12,102 bases of DNA from JBKJVQ01 sp046717125 (GTDB lineage: Bacteria; Pseudomonadota; Alphaproteobacteria; Rhizobiales; Methyloligellaceae): the NCBI GenBank assembly GCA_046717125.1, contig JBKJVQ010000071.1, forward strand, positions 1 through 12,102, given 5' to 3'. Positions 6,654 to 12,102 of the stretch are shown here, in pieces. A program made the position numbers and the translations under genes. The notes beneath the pieces are model-generated. The model searched no databases, was not told the DNA's origin, and was given only the letters and a program-made list of their open reading frames with translations. Position 1 is the first letter of the stretch, and every line of letters begins with the position of its first letter.

Positions 6654-6670
6654 GGAGTGTCCTCCGTCTG

Positions 6671-6750
6671 ATCACGATGAAAGTGATCGATTCCAATAGT
6701 TTGAGCATGATGTCGTCCGAAAAACGCTTCACACTTTTCGGCATCATGCT
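6671..6750. repeat. Dispersed palindromic repeat, copy 2
   Basis: ATCACGATGA (6671-6680) and GTTTGAGCATGATGTCGTC (6699-6717) match copy 1 at 1447-1561. The element folds as AGCATGATG (6704-6712) with CATCATGCT (6742-6750), and CCGAAAA with TTTTCGG inside. Copy 2 lacks the internal insert of copy 1, so it shows the ancestral form. It begins 18 nt before the DUF2277 start and ends 5 nt before the merR stop codon. Confidence 0.75.
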
Positions 6751-6754
6751 TCAG

Positions 6755-7170
6755 TCAACGGTCTTGCGCGGCCGGCGCGCCGAGCGCGTCGAGAATCGGG
6801 CACTTTGTCTGAGCGCCCGGCGTGCAGCGCGTCGTCATCGCCTCGAGCGACGCGCGCAGGCGCGTCAGGTCGGTCAGCTTGCGCCCGATATCGTCGAGAT
6901 GACGTAAGGTGAGCGCCTTCACGTCGGCGTCGCGGCCATCGCCTCCGGCCGAGAGCGTCAGCAACGAGCGGATGTCGTCCAGCGCGAAAACCCCAGCTCA
7001 CGGCAGCGGCGCACGAACCGGAGCCGTTCGAAATCGCGTGGTCCGTAGCTGCGCCGTCCGCCAGCGCTGCGCGGCGGCTTCGGCACGAGACCGATGCGTT
7101 CGTAGTAGCGGATGGTTTCGATATTGACGCCCGTTTCGGCCGCCAGCGTTCCGATAGTCAGTGCGTCCAT
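6755..7170 (-). pseudogene. MerR-family metal-responsive regulator, frameshifted
   Basis: MerR-family activators bend and untwist promoters with long spacers when they bind metal. From ATG at 7170 the frame reads MDALTIGTLAAETGVNIETI, RYYERIGLVPKPPRSAGGRR, SYGPRDFERLRFVRRCRELGFS (helix-turn-helix and wing). It then loses frame at the CGCG at 6983-6986: dropping one CG restores LDDIRSLLTLSAGG and the rest to the stop at 6755, a 137-aa product of normal family length. The C-terminal loop RCTPGAQTKCP has two Cys seven residues apart, the CueR/HmrR Cu(I) spacing. The Cys of MerR (Hg) or Ser of CueR at the dimer-helix start is not visible (GRDADVK there). A matching MerR-type promoter lies divergently at 7208-7238. 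It may be a true mutation or a sequencing error. Confidence 0.85.
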
Positions 7171-7207
7171 GTCCGTGTCACGATCCTGCGAGCCCTGCGT
7201 GCCGACC

Positions 7208-7238
7208 TTGCTCCTGTAGCCGCTACAGATCGTAGCGT
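7208..7238 (+). promoter_or_regulatory. MerR-type promoter/operator, divergent from merR
   Basis: TTGCTC (-35, 7208-7213) and TAGCGT (-10, 7233-7238) are separated by exactly 19 bp. That spacer opens with a perfect 7-bp inverted repeat, CTGTAGC-C-GCTACAG (7214-7228). Both features are diagnostic of promoters controlled by MerR-family activators. Its orientation drives the 26-codon gene at 7292. Confidence 0.8.
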
Positions 7239-7291
7239 CTGAATCGGGCCGCTCAATGGGGGCCCCGATCACAACATCAGGAGTGGCTCAC

Positions 7292-7372
7292 ATGATTAAG
7301 CGTATTGCTCTTGCTGCGGTGACCTTGATGGCGTTCAGCGCGCCGGCGTTTGCGCTGGCCTGCTGCCCGTAA
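7292..7372 (+). CDS. 26-residue secreted micropeptide ending Leu-Ala-Cys-Cys-Pro
   Basis: ATG at 7292 has a good ribosome-binding site (AGGAG, 7279-7283, 8 nt upstream) and reads MIKRIALAAVTLMAFSAPAF then ALACCP and TAA. Residues 1-21 form a textbook signal peptide (Lys/Arg, a hydrophobic core, then APAFA). Cleavage after Ala21 would release only LACCP, a vicinal-dithiol pentapeptide. Without cleavage it would be a membrane peptide with a periplasmic Cys-Cys. It is driven by the MerR-type promoter at 7208 and closed by the terminator at 7383, so it is the only visible product of that unit. A role in metal binding or sensing is inferred. It could instead be a remnant of a longer metal-transport gene. 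Confidence 0.65.
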   Translation: MIKRIALAAVTLMAFSAPAFALACCP

Positions 7373-7382
7373 AGGAGCCGAT

Positions 7383-7420
7383 CGCGGCGTTCGGCTCAAT
7401 GCCGGACGCCGCGCTTTCTT
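7383..7420 (+). terminator. Rho-independent terminator of the micropeptide unit
   Basis: A 13-bp stem (7383-7395 with 7401-7413, one G-U pair) closes a TCAAT loop and is followed by CTTTCTT. It lies 10 bp after the micropeptide stop codon and ends the transcript from the MerR-type promoter. Predicted transcript length is roughly 170 nt. Confidence 0.75.
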
Positions 7421-7875
7421 CATCTGCCAGCGTTCCGATATAGGCGGCGAACTCGGCGTCCTCGCCCTTGAGCAGAGCGCGCATCACACCGGAAATCGGC
7501 GCGGCGACACCATTCGCGCATATAGTCTTCCCAAGAGCGCCAACGCCGCAGCTTCTTGCCCGACATGCGCTCTTCGTAAGCGAGTAGATAGGCGCGCTCG
7601 AACAGGGCGACGAGAATGGCGAACATCGCCAGCGCCCGTTCCTGCTGCTCCTCGGTCAGTCCCGATGTGGCGCGCTCAGAACCCATCTTGAGATCAGGAT
7701 TGGCAATCACGAGTTTGAGAAAGCGGGTGTAGCCATCCGAGAGGAGCTGCCAAGTCTGCTCCTCTTCATTCTCGCGCGCCTTGCGCTGCTCGTGGACGAA
7801 TACAAGAATTGCGAAGGGCAGGCCGAATACGGTGACGATATAGGCCGCCAGCTCCCAGACTTCGATCGCGTTCAT
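7420..7875 (-). CDS. Hypothetical one-TM protein, probably frameshifted near its C-terminus
   Basis: From ATG at 7875 the product has a single membrane helix near the N-terminus (about 8-27: WELAAYIVTVFGLPFAILVF) and then a charged cytoplasmic-type helical region containing EQTWQLLSDGYTRFLKLVI, NPDLKM, EEQQERALAMFAILVALFER and RSWEDYMREWCRRADF. After RADFR the frame turns into an Arg-rich tail ending at 7420. Skipping one base (the T near 7488) instead yields RVMRALLKGEDAEFAAYIGT and LADEES, far more protein-like and continuing to a stop at 7335. I believe the gene has a 1-bp frameshift. I do not recognise a named family. It is downstream of sdhB by 59 bp on the same strand; no strong ribosome-binding site is visible. 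Confidence 0.65.
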   Translation of the reverse strand: MNAIEVWELAAYIVTVFGLPFAILVFVHEQRKARENEEEQTWQLLSDGYTRFLKLVIANPDLKMGSERATSGLTEEQQERALAMFAILVALFERAYLLAYEERMSGKKLRRWRSWEDYMREWCRRADFRCDARSAQGRGRRVRRLYRNAGR

Positions 7876-7934
7876 GGGTGTTGTCTTACCGCCTGATCGC
7901 CGCTTCTCCCGGTGACGTTTTTTTGCTTGGCTGC

Positions 7935-8714
7935 CTACAGCTCCCGCTCGACCAGCGCCTTCTTGACGTCCGCGATGGCGTTGGCGGGATTGAGCCCCTT
8001 GGGGCAAGCCTTGGTGAAGTTCAGGATCGTGTGGCAGCGATAGAGCTTGAACGGATCGTCCAGCGCGTCAAGGCGCTCATCCGTCGCCTGGTCGCGGGAG
8101 TCGACGATCCAGCGCTCTGCCTGCAATAAGGCCGCCGGCCCCAGGAACTTGTCAGAGTTCCACCAGTAGGACGGACACGCCGTCGAGCAGCAGGCGCACA
8201 GGATGCACTCGTACAGCCCGTCCAGCTTCTCGCGGTCCTCGCGGCTCTGCCGCCACTCCTTGTCGGGCGTCGGCGTCTCGGTTTTCAGCCACGGTTCGAC
8301 CGCCTTGTGCTGGGCGTAGAACTGGGTGAGGTCCGGCACGAGGTCCTTAACGACCGGCATGTGGGGCAAGGGATAGATCGCGACCTCGCCTTTCACTTCA
8401 TCGATATGCTTGGTGCAGGCAAGCGCGTTCAGACCGTCGATATTCATCGAGCACGAGCCGCAGATGCCCTCGCGGCAGGAGCGCCGGAAGGTCAGCGTCG
8501 CGTCGACCTTCGATTTGATCCAGATCAGCGCGTCGAGGACCATGGGCCCGCAAACGGCGGTGTCGACCTGATAGGTGTCGACGCGCGGGTTTTCGGGACT
8601 CTCCGGATCATAACGATAGACCCGAAACGGCTTGGTTGCGCCCGCGCCTTCGGGCGCAGGCCAGTCCTTGCCCTTCGTCGGGCGCGACCCGCGCGGAAGC
8701 CTGAATTCGACCAT
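7935..8714 (-). CDS. sdhB: Succinate dehydrogenase iron-sulfur subunit
   Basis: SdhB passes electrons from the flavoprotein SdhA to ubiquinone through three iron-sulfur clusters, on the cytoplasmic face of the inner membrane. The 259-aa product has the [2Fe-2S] ligands C80, C85, C88 (CREGICGSC) and C100. The C-terminal motif CILCACCSTACP gives C170, C173, C176 and C180, and RCHTI and ACPKGLNP give C227 and C237. The sixth-residue Cys after C227, which in E. coli and mitochondria (MNC) is a ligand of the [3Fe-4S] cluster, is Phe233 here (codon TTC for TGC). sdhC, sdhD and sdhA are not beside it: a transglutaminase-like gene lies 7 bp upstream. Family is certain; full function is open because of Phe233. 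Confidence 0.95.
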   Translation of the reverse strand: MVEFRLPRGSRPTKGKDWPAPEGAGATKPFRVYRYDPESPENPRVDTYQVDTAVCGPMVLDALIWIKSKVDATLTFRRSCREGICGSCSMNIDGLNALACTKHIDEVKGEVAIYPLPHMPVVKDLVPDLTQFYAQHKAVEPWLKTETPTPDKEWRQSREDREKLDGLYECILCACCSTACPSYWWNSDKFLGPAALLQAERWIVDSRDQATDERLDALDDPFKLYRCHTILNFTKACPKGLNPANAIADVKKALVEREL

Positions 8715-8721
8715 GGCGATC

Positions 8722-9432
8722 TTAGTCCATCAAATTGTAGAGAAGCTGCCCGACATCGAGATCGGGCACCGGCGTATAAGGCGGATAGAAGCGTCCGTGA
8801 CGCGAATAGAGACCGATGACGTAAGCGAAGTCATGCCTAAAGATCGACGCGATCGGCGCCTTATTGCCGCTGTCCCATGCCGGCATCGCGTGCCGGCGAT
8901 CCGTGTCGAGTTCAGCGAGCGATACGGGATCGCCTTCCGCCGTCAGCCCGATCCATGCGACGTTGGAATCGATGACGATCCAGCCCTTGGCGGTGCGTGC
9001 CTCCGTGACGGCGTGGGACGTTACACCCGGTTTCGCCAGCGCGATTAGATTTTGCAATCCTCCGTCGCTCTCATAGACGAAGGCATGGCGGTTCTCGATG
9101 CCCGCCAGTGTCAGCGCCTTCTCGATCGCGCGGCTGCGGTCGAAACAGAGGCCCTTCTTTGCCGCGAGAAGGTTGGCCGGCTCGCGCGGCTGGCCGAGCG
9201 GAATGCCCTCGTTCAGTGGCGCGGCGGTCAGCACCGCATCCTGGATGGCGCGGATGGTTACGATCTCGTCCTCGAACGAGCGCTGGGGCGGAGGCGGCGC
9301 TGTCCCGTGGGCAATATTGGCGATCGCGGCTACATCTTCGGCCGTCGGCGTTGTTGGCACATCGTGCAGCGCCAGAACGAGTGCGCCCGCGCCGAGCGCG
9401 AGGATCAGTACGAGCAAAGATCGCTTGGTCAC
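8722..9432 (-). CDS. Transglutaminase-like cysteine protease-fold protein, exported or anchored
   Basis: The 236-aa product has an N-terminal membrane helix or signal anchor (about 5-22, LLVLILALGAGALVLAL). A bacterial transglutaminase-like domain follows: Cys96 in KKGLCFDRSRAIEKAL, His140 in TSHAVTEA and Asp155 in WIVIDSN form the expected Cys-His-Asp triad. A C-terminal PPYTPVPDLDV segment follows. The fold covers periplasmic peptidases and amidases; the substrate is unknown. The start is GTG at 9432, with no strong ribosome-binding site but no good later start. It ends 7 bp before sdhB and probably shares its transcript, an unusual partner for a respiratory subunit. Confidence 0.82.
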   Translation of the reverse strand: MTKRSLLVLILALGAGALVLALHDVPTTPTAEDVAAIANIAHGTAPPPPQRSFEDEIVTIRAIQDAVLTAAPLNEGIPLGQPREPANLLAAKKGLCFDRSRAIEKALTLAGIENRHAFVYESDGGLQNLIALAKPGVTSHAVTEARTAKGWIVIDSNVAWIGLTAEGDPVSLAELDTDRRHAMPAWDSGNKAPIASIFRHDFAYVIGLYSRHGRFYPPYTPVPDLDVGQLLYNLMD

Positions 9433-9691
9433 GCGCGGTACCGCTTAGGATCGCGCCGCCAGCATCCCGGGCAGGACGCGGGGCAAAGCCTCTCGAGGAT
9501 TGCGCGCACCCTATCGGGGGATCAATCGTAATCGCAAGCCGCACGAGGTGCCACGCGCCGCGACTTTGAACGGTCGCTGGAGGTGTTCCGGGCTTCTCTC
9601 TGTTAAGCTTCCTGTTCTCCGCTACCGGCGCTGGCCATGTTCAGCCTTGAAACAGACACGCAAACCGGCCATTTTTAATGTGGAGCGAGAT
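9433..9691. other. Divergent intergenic region
   Basis: This 259-bp stretch separates the minus-strand transglutaminase-like gene from the plus-strand His-rich gene. An open plus frame extends back to 9500 but its codons look non-coding. TTGAAA (9647-9652) and a T/A-rich TTTTTAAT (9672-9679) could be a promoter, but the spacing is poor. I see no RNA gene or repeat here. Confidence 0.4.
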
Positions 9692-10084
9692 ATGAGACGT
9701 GGTCTGGCACGATTAAGGACTTTGGCGCGCGGTCTTATGGTCGTGGCTTCGTTGTTCTTTGCCGTCCAGGGCGCGTTCGCATTCCGCGCGCAGGCGACTG
9801 AAACGCACACGCAGGGCCCTTGGGTCTGGCACGCGCATGTCGAGGATGACGGCTCGCGGCATTTTCACGTGCATCGGATCGACCCGGACGGCGGCGGCCA
9901 TGTCGATCACGATGGGAAGCTCGTGTGCTGCGCCGCCATGAGCGCGGCGGCACTACCCACTGTGTCCTCCGTTCCATTGCCGGCGGCGATTTCCGCCGAT
10001 TTCACGGGACTGACCGTTTCCCTGCCGCCCGGCCTCGACCCCGGCGGCCCTAGACGACCACCGAGAACCCCCGACATCGCCTGA
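9692..10084 (+). CDS. Secreted His-rich protein upstream of RND efflux genes
   Basis: The 130-aa product from ATG at 9692 (GGAG 6 nt upstream) has a basic start and a signal sequence (LMVVASLFFAVQGAFA). A His/Asp-rich stretch follows: ETHTQGPWVWHAHVEDDGSR, then HFHVHRIDPDGGG and HVDHDGKLVCC. The rest is Ala/Pro-rich and low in complexity. The clustered HxH, HFHVH and HxDHD pairs and a vicinal Cys-Cys suggest periplasmic metal binding. Its place 54 bp before an RND metal-efflux adaptor supports a role as a metal chaperone or sensor, as with the small periplasmic proteins of other heavy-metal RND operons. This role is inferred; I do not recognise a named family. Confidence 0.7.
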   Translation: MRRGLARLRTLARGLMVVASLFFAVQGAFAFRAQATETHTQGPWVWHAHVEDDGSRHFHVHRIDPDGGGHVDHDGKLVCCAAMSAAALPTVSSVPLPAAISADFTGLTVSLPPGLDPGGPRRPPRTPDIA

Positions 10085-10138
10085 CCGGCCGCGGCTCCGA
10101 TCGCGGCGCGGTCGTTCGCGCTCGATCAGGGGTTCATC

Positions 10139-11860
10139 ATGGCTGCCGGCATCCACTTTCTTTCCGCGCTTCTGGCGTTGGGAATTTTCGCAATCATCGG
10201 CGCGGTCCCGCCGGTGGTTGCCGGCCCGGGCGCGCACGGTCCGGACGGCAGTCATATCGCGGAACCATCCTCCGGCGCGGCTCCGGCGTCGCCGCGCGTG
10301 GCCGCGGCCAGCGACCGGTACGAGCTGGTCGGCATCGCCGATGGGCATGAACTCTCCATCTATGTCGACCGCTTCGACACGAACGAACCGGTCACGGATG
10401 TCGCCGTCGCGGTGACAGTTGGCGATGCGGCTCAAGCGCTCAACGCGACGCTGCGCGACGACGGCGTCTATGTCGTCGAGTCCGAAGCGTTCGAGGGCCA
10501 TGGCGCGCTCGATCTCGTCTTCTCGGTGGCGGGCGGGAAGGGCGACGATCTGCTGGTCGGCGCTTTGAACCTGCCGGAAGCCGTCGCCGCGGCGAGAACC
10601 GGACCGTCGATCTTCGAGTCCCTGCGGACGCGTATCGGCAGTTTGCCGGGCTCGGCGGCGCTCGCGGCGGGCGCAGGGTTTATCCTTATTGGCGCGATTG
10701 GCGCGGTCGCAGGACGGCGCAGGCGTTCCCTCGCCGCCGCTTCGACCGTCCTGATGGCTTTCGGCGCGGTCGTCCTCTTGATCGGCACGGCGCGCGGCGG
10801 GCCTGGAGCTCATGGGCCGGACGGCAGCCACATTGCAGGACCTGCGGCTGCGGCCTCCAATGCGCCGCGCCGCAATCCGGACGGCAGCGCCTTCGTGCCC
10901 AAACCCACCCAGCGCCTGCTCGAAGTGCGAACCAAGATGATGGCGGAAGAGGAGGCGAAGACCGCCGTCAATCTGATCGGCCGCGTGATCGCGGACCCCG
11001 CGCGCACCGGGCTCGTCCAGTCGATCGGCGGCGGCCGCCTGATCCCGCCGGAGGGCGGTCTCGCGCGCATCGGTCAGCGCGTGAAGAAGGGCGACGTGCT
11101 CGCGACGATCGAACGCCCGCTACCGCCGGAGGACAGCGTGACGCTGTCGGAAAAGGTCGGCGAGATCGACCAGATGATCGCCGTGGCGGCGCGCAAGCCC
11201 CAACGAACGAGGCAGCTCTTCGAGAAGCGTGTCGCGCCGGAAGCTCAGGTGGCCGATGCAGAGACCGAGATTGAGGGGCTGAAGCGCCGTCGACAGATTG
11301 TCATCGAGACGCGTGCCGAACCCGAAACGCTGCTCGCGCCAATAGACGGCGTAGTCTCATCAGCGAAAGTCGTTCCCGGGCAAGTGGTGCAGGCGCAGGA
11401 TATCCTGTTCGAGATCGTCGATTCGAGCGGACTCTGGGTCGAGGCCCTTATCTACGGCGATGCCGATCCCGCCTCGCTCGCCGAAGCCAGCGCGACGGCC
11501 GGCAACGGCGCGCCGATGAAGCTGACCTTCCGGGGATTCAGCCCGACCCAACGCGGTCAGGCGACAATCGTGCAGTTCGCGATCGAAAGCCCGCCGGCGG
11601 GGCTCGGCGTTGGCCAGCCCTTGCGCGTCGTTGCGACCAGCGGCGAAGCAAAATTCGCAATGGTCCTGCCGCGCGAGGCGGTCGTGCGCAGCGCGAATGG
11701 CGAGCACATCGTCTGGCGACATGATGCGCCGGAGGCATTTTCTTCCGTGCCCGTCCGCATTGCGCCGCTCGACGGCGGCCGCGTCGTCGTCTCGGGCGGC
11801 ATTGAGAAAGGCGCGCGCATCGTCACGAGCGCCGCCAATCTCGTGAACCAGATTCGGTAG
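10139..11860 (+). CDS. RND efflux periplasmic adaptor (membrane fusion protein) with membrane-spanning N-terminal extension
   Basis: This subunit links an inner-membrane RND pump to an outer-membrane channel. The 573-aa product is far longer than a plain CzcB/CusB-type adaptor. Residues 5-28 are a signal or anchor, and 29-41 the motif GPGAHGPDGSHIA. Residues 58-145 form a beta-rich domain (YELVGIADGHELSIYVDRFD onward). Residues 172-192 and 198-217 are two membrane helices, and 221-233 repeats the motif exactly. NPDGSAFVPKPTQRLLEV (246-263) opens the adaptor core. The biotinyl-lipoyl halves are near GLARIGQRVKKGDVLATIE and LAPIDGVVSSAKVVPGQVVQ, with a helical hairpin between (335-390). The beta-barrel and proximal domains end at LVNQIR. 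AGGGG precedes the ATG. The RND pump gene starts 9 bp after its stop. Confidence 0.9.
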   Translation: MAAGIHFLSALLALGIFAIIGAVPPVVAGPGAHGPDGSHIAEPSSGAAPASPRVAAASDRYELVGIADGHELSIYVDRFDTNEPVTDVAVAVTVGDAAQALNATLRDDGVYVVESEAFEGHGALDLVFSVAGGKGDDLLVGALNLPEAVAAARTGPSIFESLRTRIGSLPGSAALAAGAGFILIGAIGAVAGRRRRSLAAASTVLMAFGAVVLLIGTARGGPGAHGPDGSHIAGPAAAASNAPRRNPDGSAFVPKPTQRLLEVRTKMMAEEEAKTAVNLIGRVIADPARTGLVQSIGGGRLIPPEGGLARIGQRVKKGDVLATIERPLPPEDSVTLSEKVGEIDQMIAVAARKPQRTRQLFEKRVAPEAQVADAETEIEGLKRRRQIVIETRAEPETLLAPIDGVVSSAKVVPGQVVQAQDILFEIVDSSGLWVEALIYGDADPASLAEASATAGNGAPMKLTFRGFSPTQRGQATIVQFAIESPPAGLGVGQPLRVVATSGEAKFAMVLPREAVVRSANGEHIVWRHDAPEAFSSVPVRIAPLDGGRVVVSGGIEKGARIVTSAANLVNQIR

Positions 11861-11869
11861 GCCAAGGCG

Positions 11870-12046
11870 ATGTTCAATTTCCTTGTCTCGGCCAGCCTGA
11901 AGAACCGGCTGTTCGTGCTTGCCGCAGCGATGATGCTCGTCGCTTACGGACTGTACGTCCTGCCGCGCGTGCCGGTCGACGTGTTCCCCGATCTCAACCG
12001 CCGGCGCGACATTGAAGCCGTCGGTTTCGAACCGGCTGCACGTTGA
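11870..12046 (+). pseudogene. RND heavy-metal efflux pump (CzcA/CusA-like), 5' end only, frame broken
   Basis: ATG at 11870 opens MFNFLVSASLKNRLFVLAAA, then MMLVAYGLYVLPRVPVDVFPDLN. This is the standard start of a CzcA/CusA-type pump: a short cytoplasmic segment, the first membrane helix and the PVDVFPDLN motif that leads into the porter domain. Family members continue with a PTVTI-type segment, but after Asn44-Arg45 the sequence reads RRDIEAVGFEPAAR and stops at 12044-12046. The DNA past about 12001 does not look like RND sequence in any frame I can read. So the gene is truncated, interrupted by a rearrangement or mobile element, or the assembly is chimeric here. It is coupled to the adaptor gene upstream. 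Confidence 0.8.
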
Positions 12047-12102
12047 CACCAGTGCGCTGCCCCCGATCTGCGCAAGCTCGAGGGCCGCGATGGCCACCGC
12101 AG

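Noticed and set aside
7292..7372. Micropeptide as a methanobactin precursor
   Set aside because: It has a classical signal peptide and no downstream biosynthesis genes; methanobactin precursors have a different leader and core.
9647..9679. TTGAAA ... TTTTTAAT as promoter of the His-rich gene, possibly MerR-type
   Set aside because: The spacing is 19-21 bp depending on the -10 chosen, but the spacer has no dyad; too weak to call.
11360..12097. 245-aa minus-strand frame over the RND adaptor and pump start
   Set aside because: Mostly antisense to convincing RND sequence. Only its first ~30 codons (beyond 12001) could belong to something real, and that is covered as a junction finding.

Overview
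The window is GC-rich DNA from an alphaproteobacterium, most likely of the Rhizobiales/Hyphomicrobiales. The evidence is the zapA–6S RNA–5-formyl-THF cyclo-ligase block next to a DUF4164 gene, a class I fructose-bisphosphate aldolase beside gap and a ThiE-like gene, the DUF2277 family, and dispersed palindromic repeats typical of that order. I see no tRNA, rRNA, CRISPR array or complete insertion sequence.

Region by region. Bases 1-120 hold palindromic repeats. Bases 141-1831 (minus strand) carry a DUF4164 coiled-coil gene, zapA, a 6S RNA and fau, a housekeeping block for division, transcription control and folate salvage. Bases 2136-5960 (plus strand) carry gap, class I fba, a divergent ThiE-like gene and a secreted Sel1-repeat gene. 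The tkt and pgk genes that often accompany gap and fba in Rhizobiales are absent, and the gap-fba interval holds an inverted pair of the repeats also seen at the left edge. Bases 5964-6653 (minus) carry DUF2277 and a VOC/glyoxalase-fold gene. Bases 6755-7420 hold a compact metal-response-like unit: a CueR/MerR-type regulator broken by a 2-bp frameshift, a divergent MerR-type promoter (perfect dyad in a 19-bp spacer), a 26-codon secreted peptide ending in Cys-Cys-Pro, and a strong terminator. Bases 7420-9432 (minus) carry a transglutaminase-like periplasmic protein, an sdhB without sdhCDA, and a one-TM hypothetical gene with a probable frameshift. Bases 9692-12046 (plus) carry a His-rich secreted protein, an RND heavy-metal-type periplasmic adaptor with a long membrane-spanning N-terminal extension, and the first ~44 codons of an RND pump gene that then loses its reading frame.

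The most notable signals are: the self-contained MerR-promoter/micropeptide/terminator cassette; the 13-residue motif duplicated exactly in the RND adaptor while 10 of its 13 codons differ; the apparent loss of a [3Fe-4S] cysteine ligand in SdhB; and two dispersed repeat elements that each fill the space between two co-directional genes in the same geometry. Three disrupted reading frames (merR, the one-TM gene, the RND pump) mean either local gene decay or sequencing/assembly errors, and raw reads are needed to tell which.
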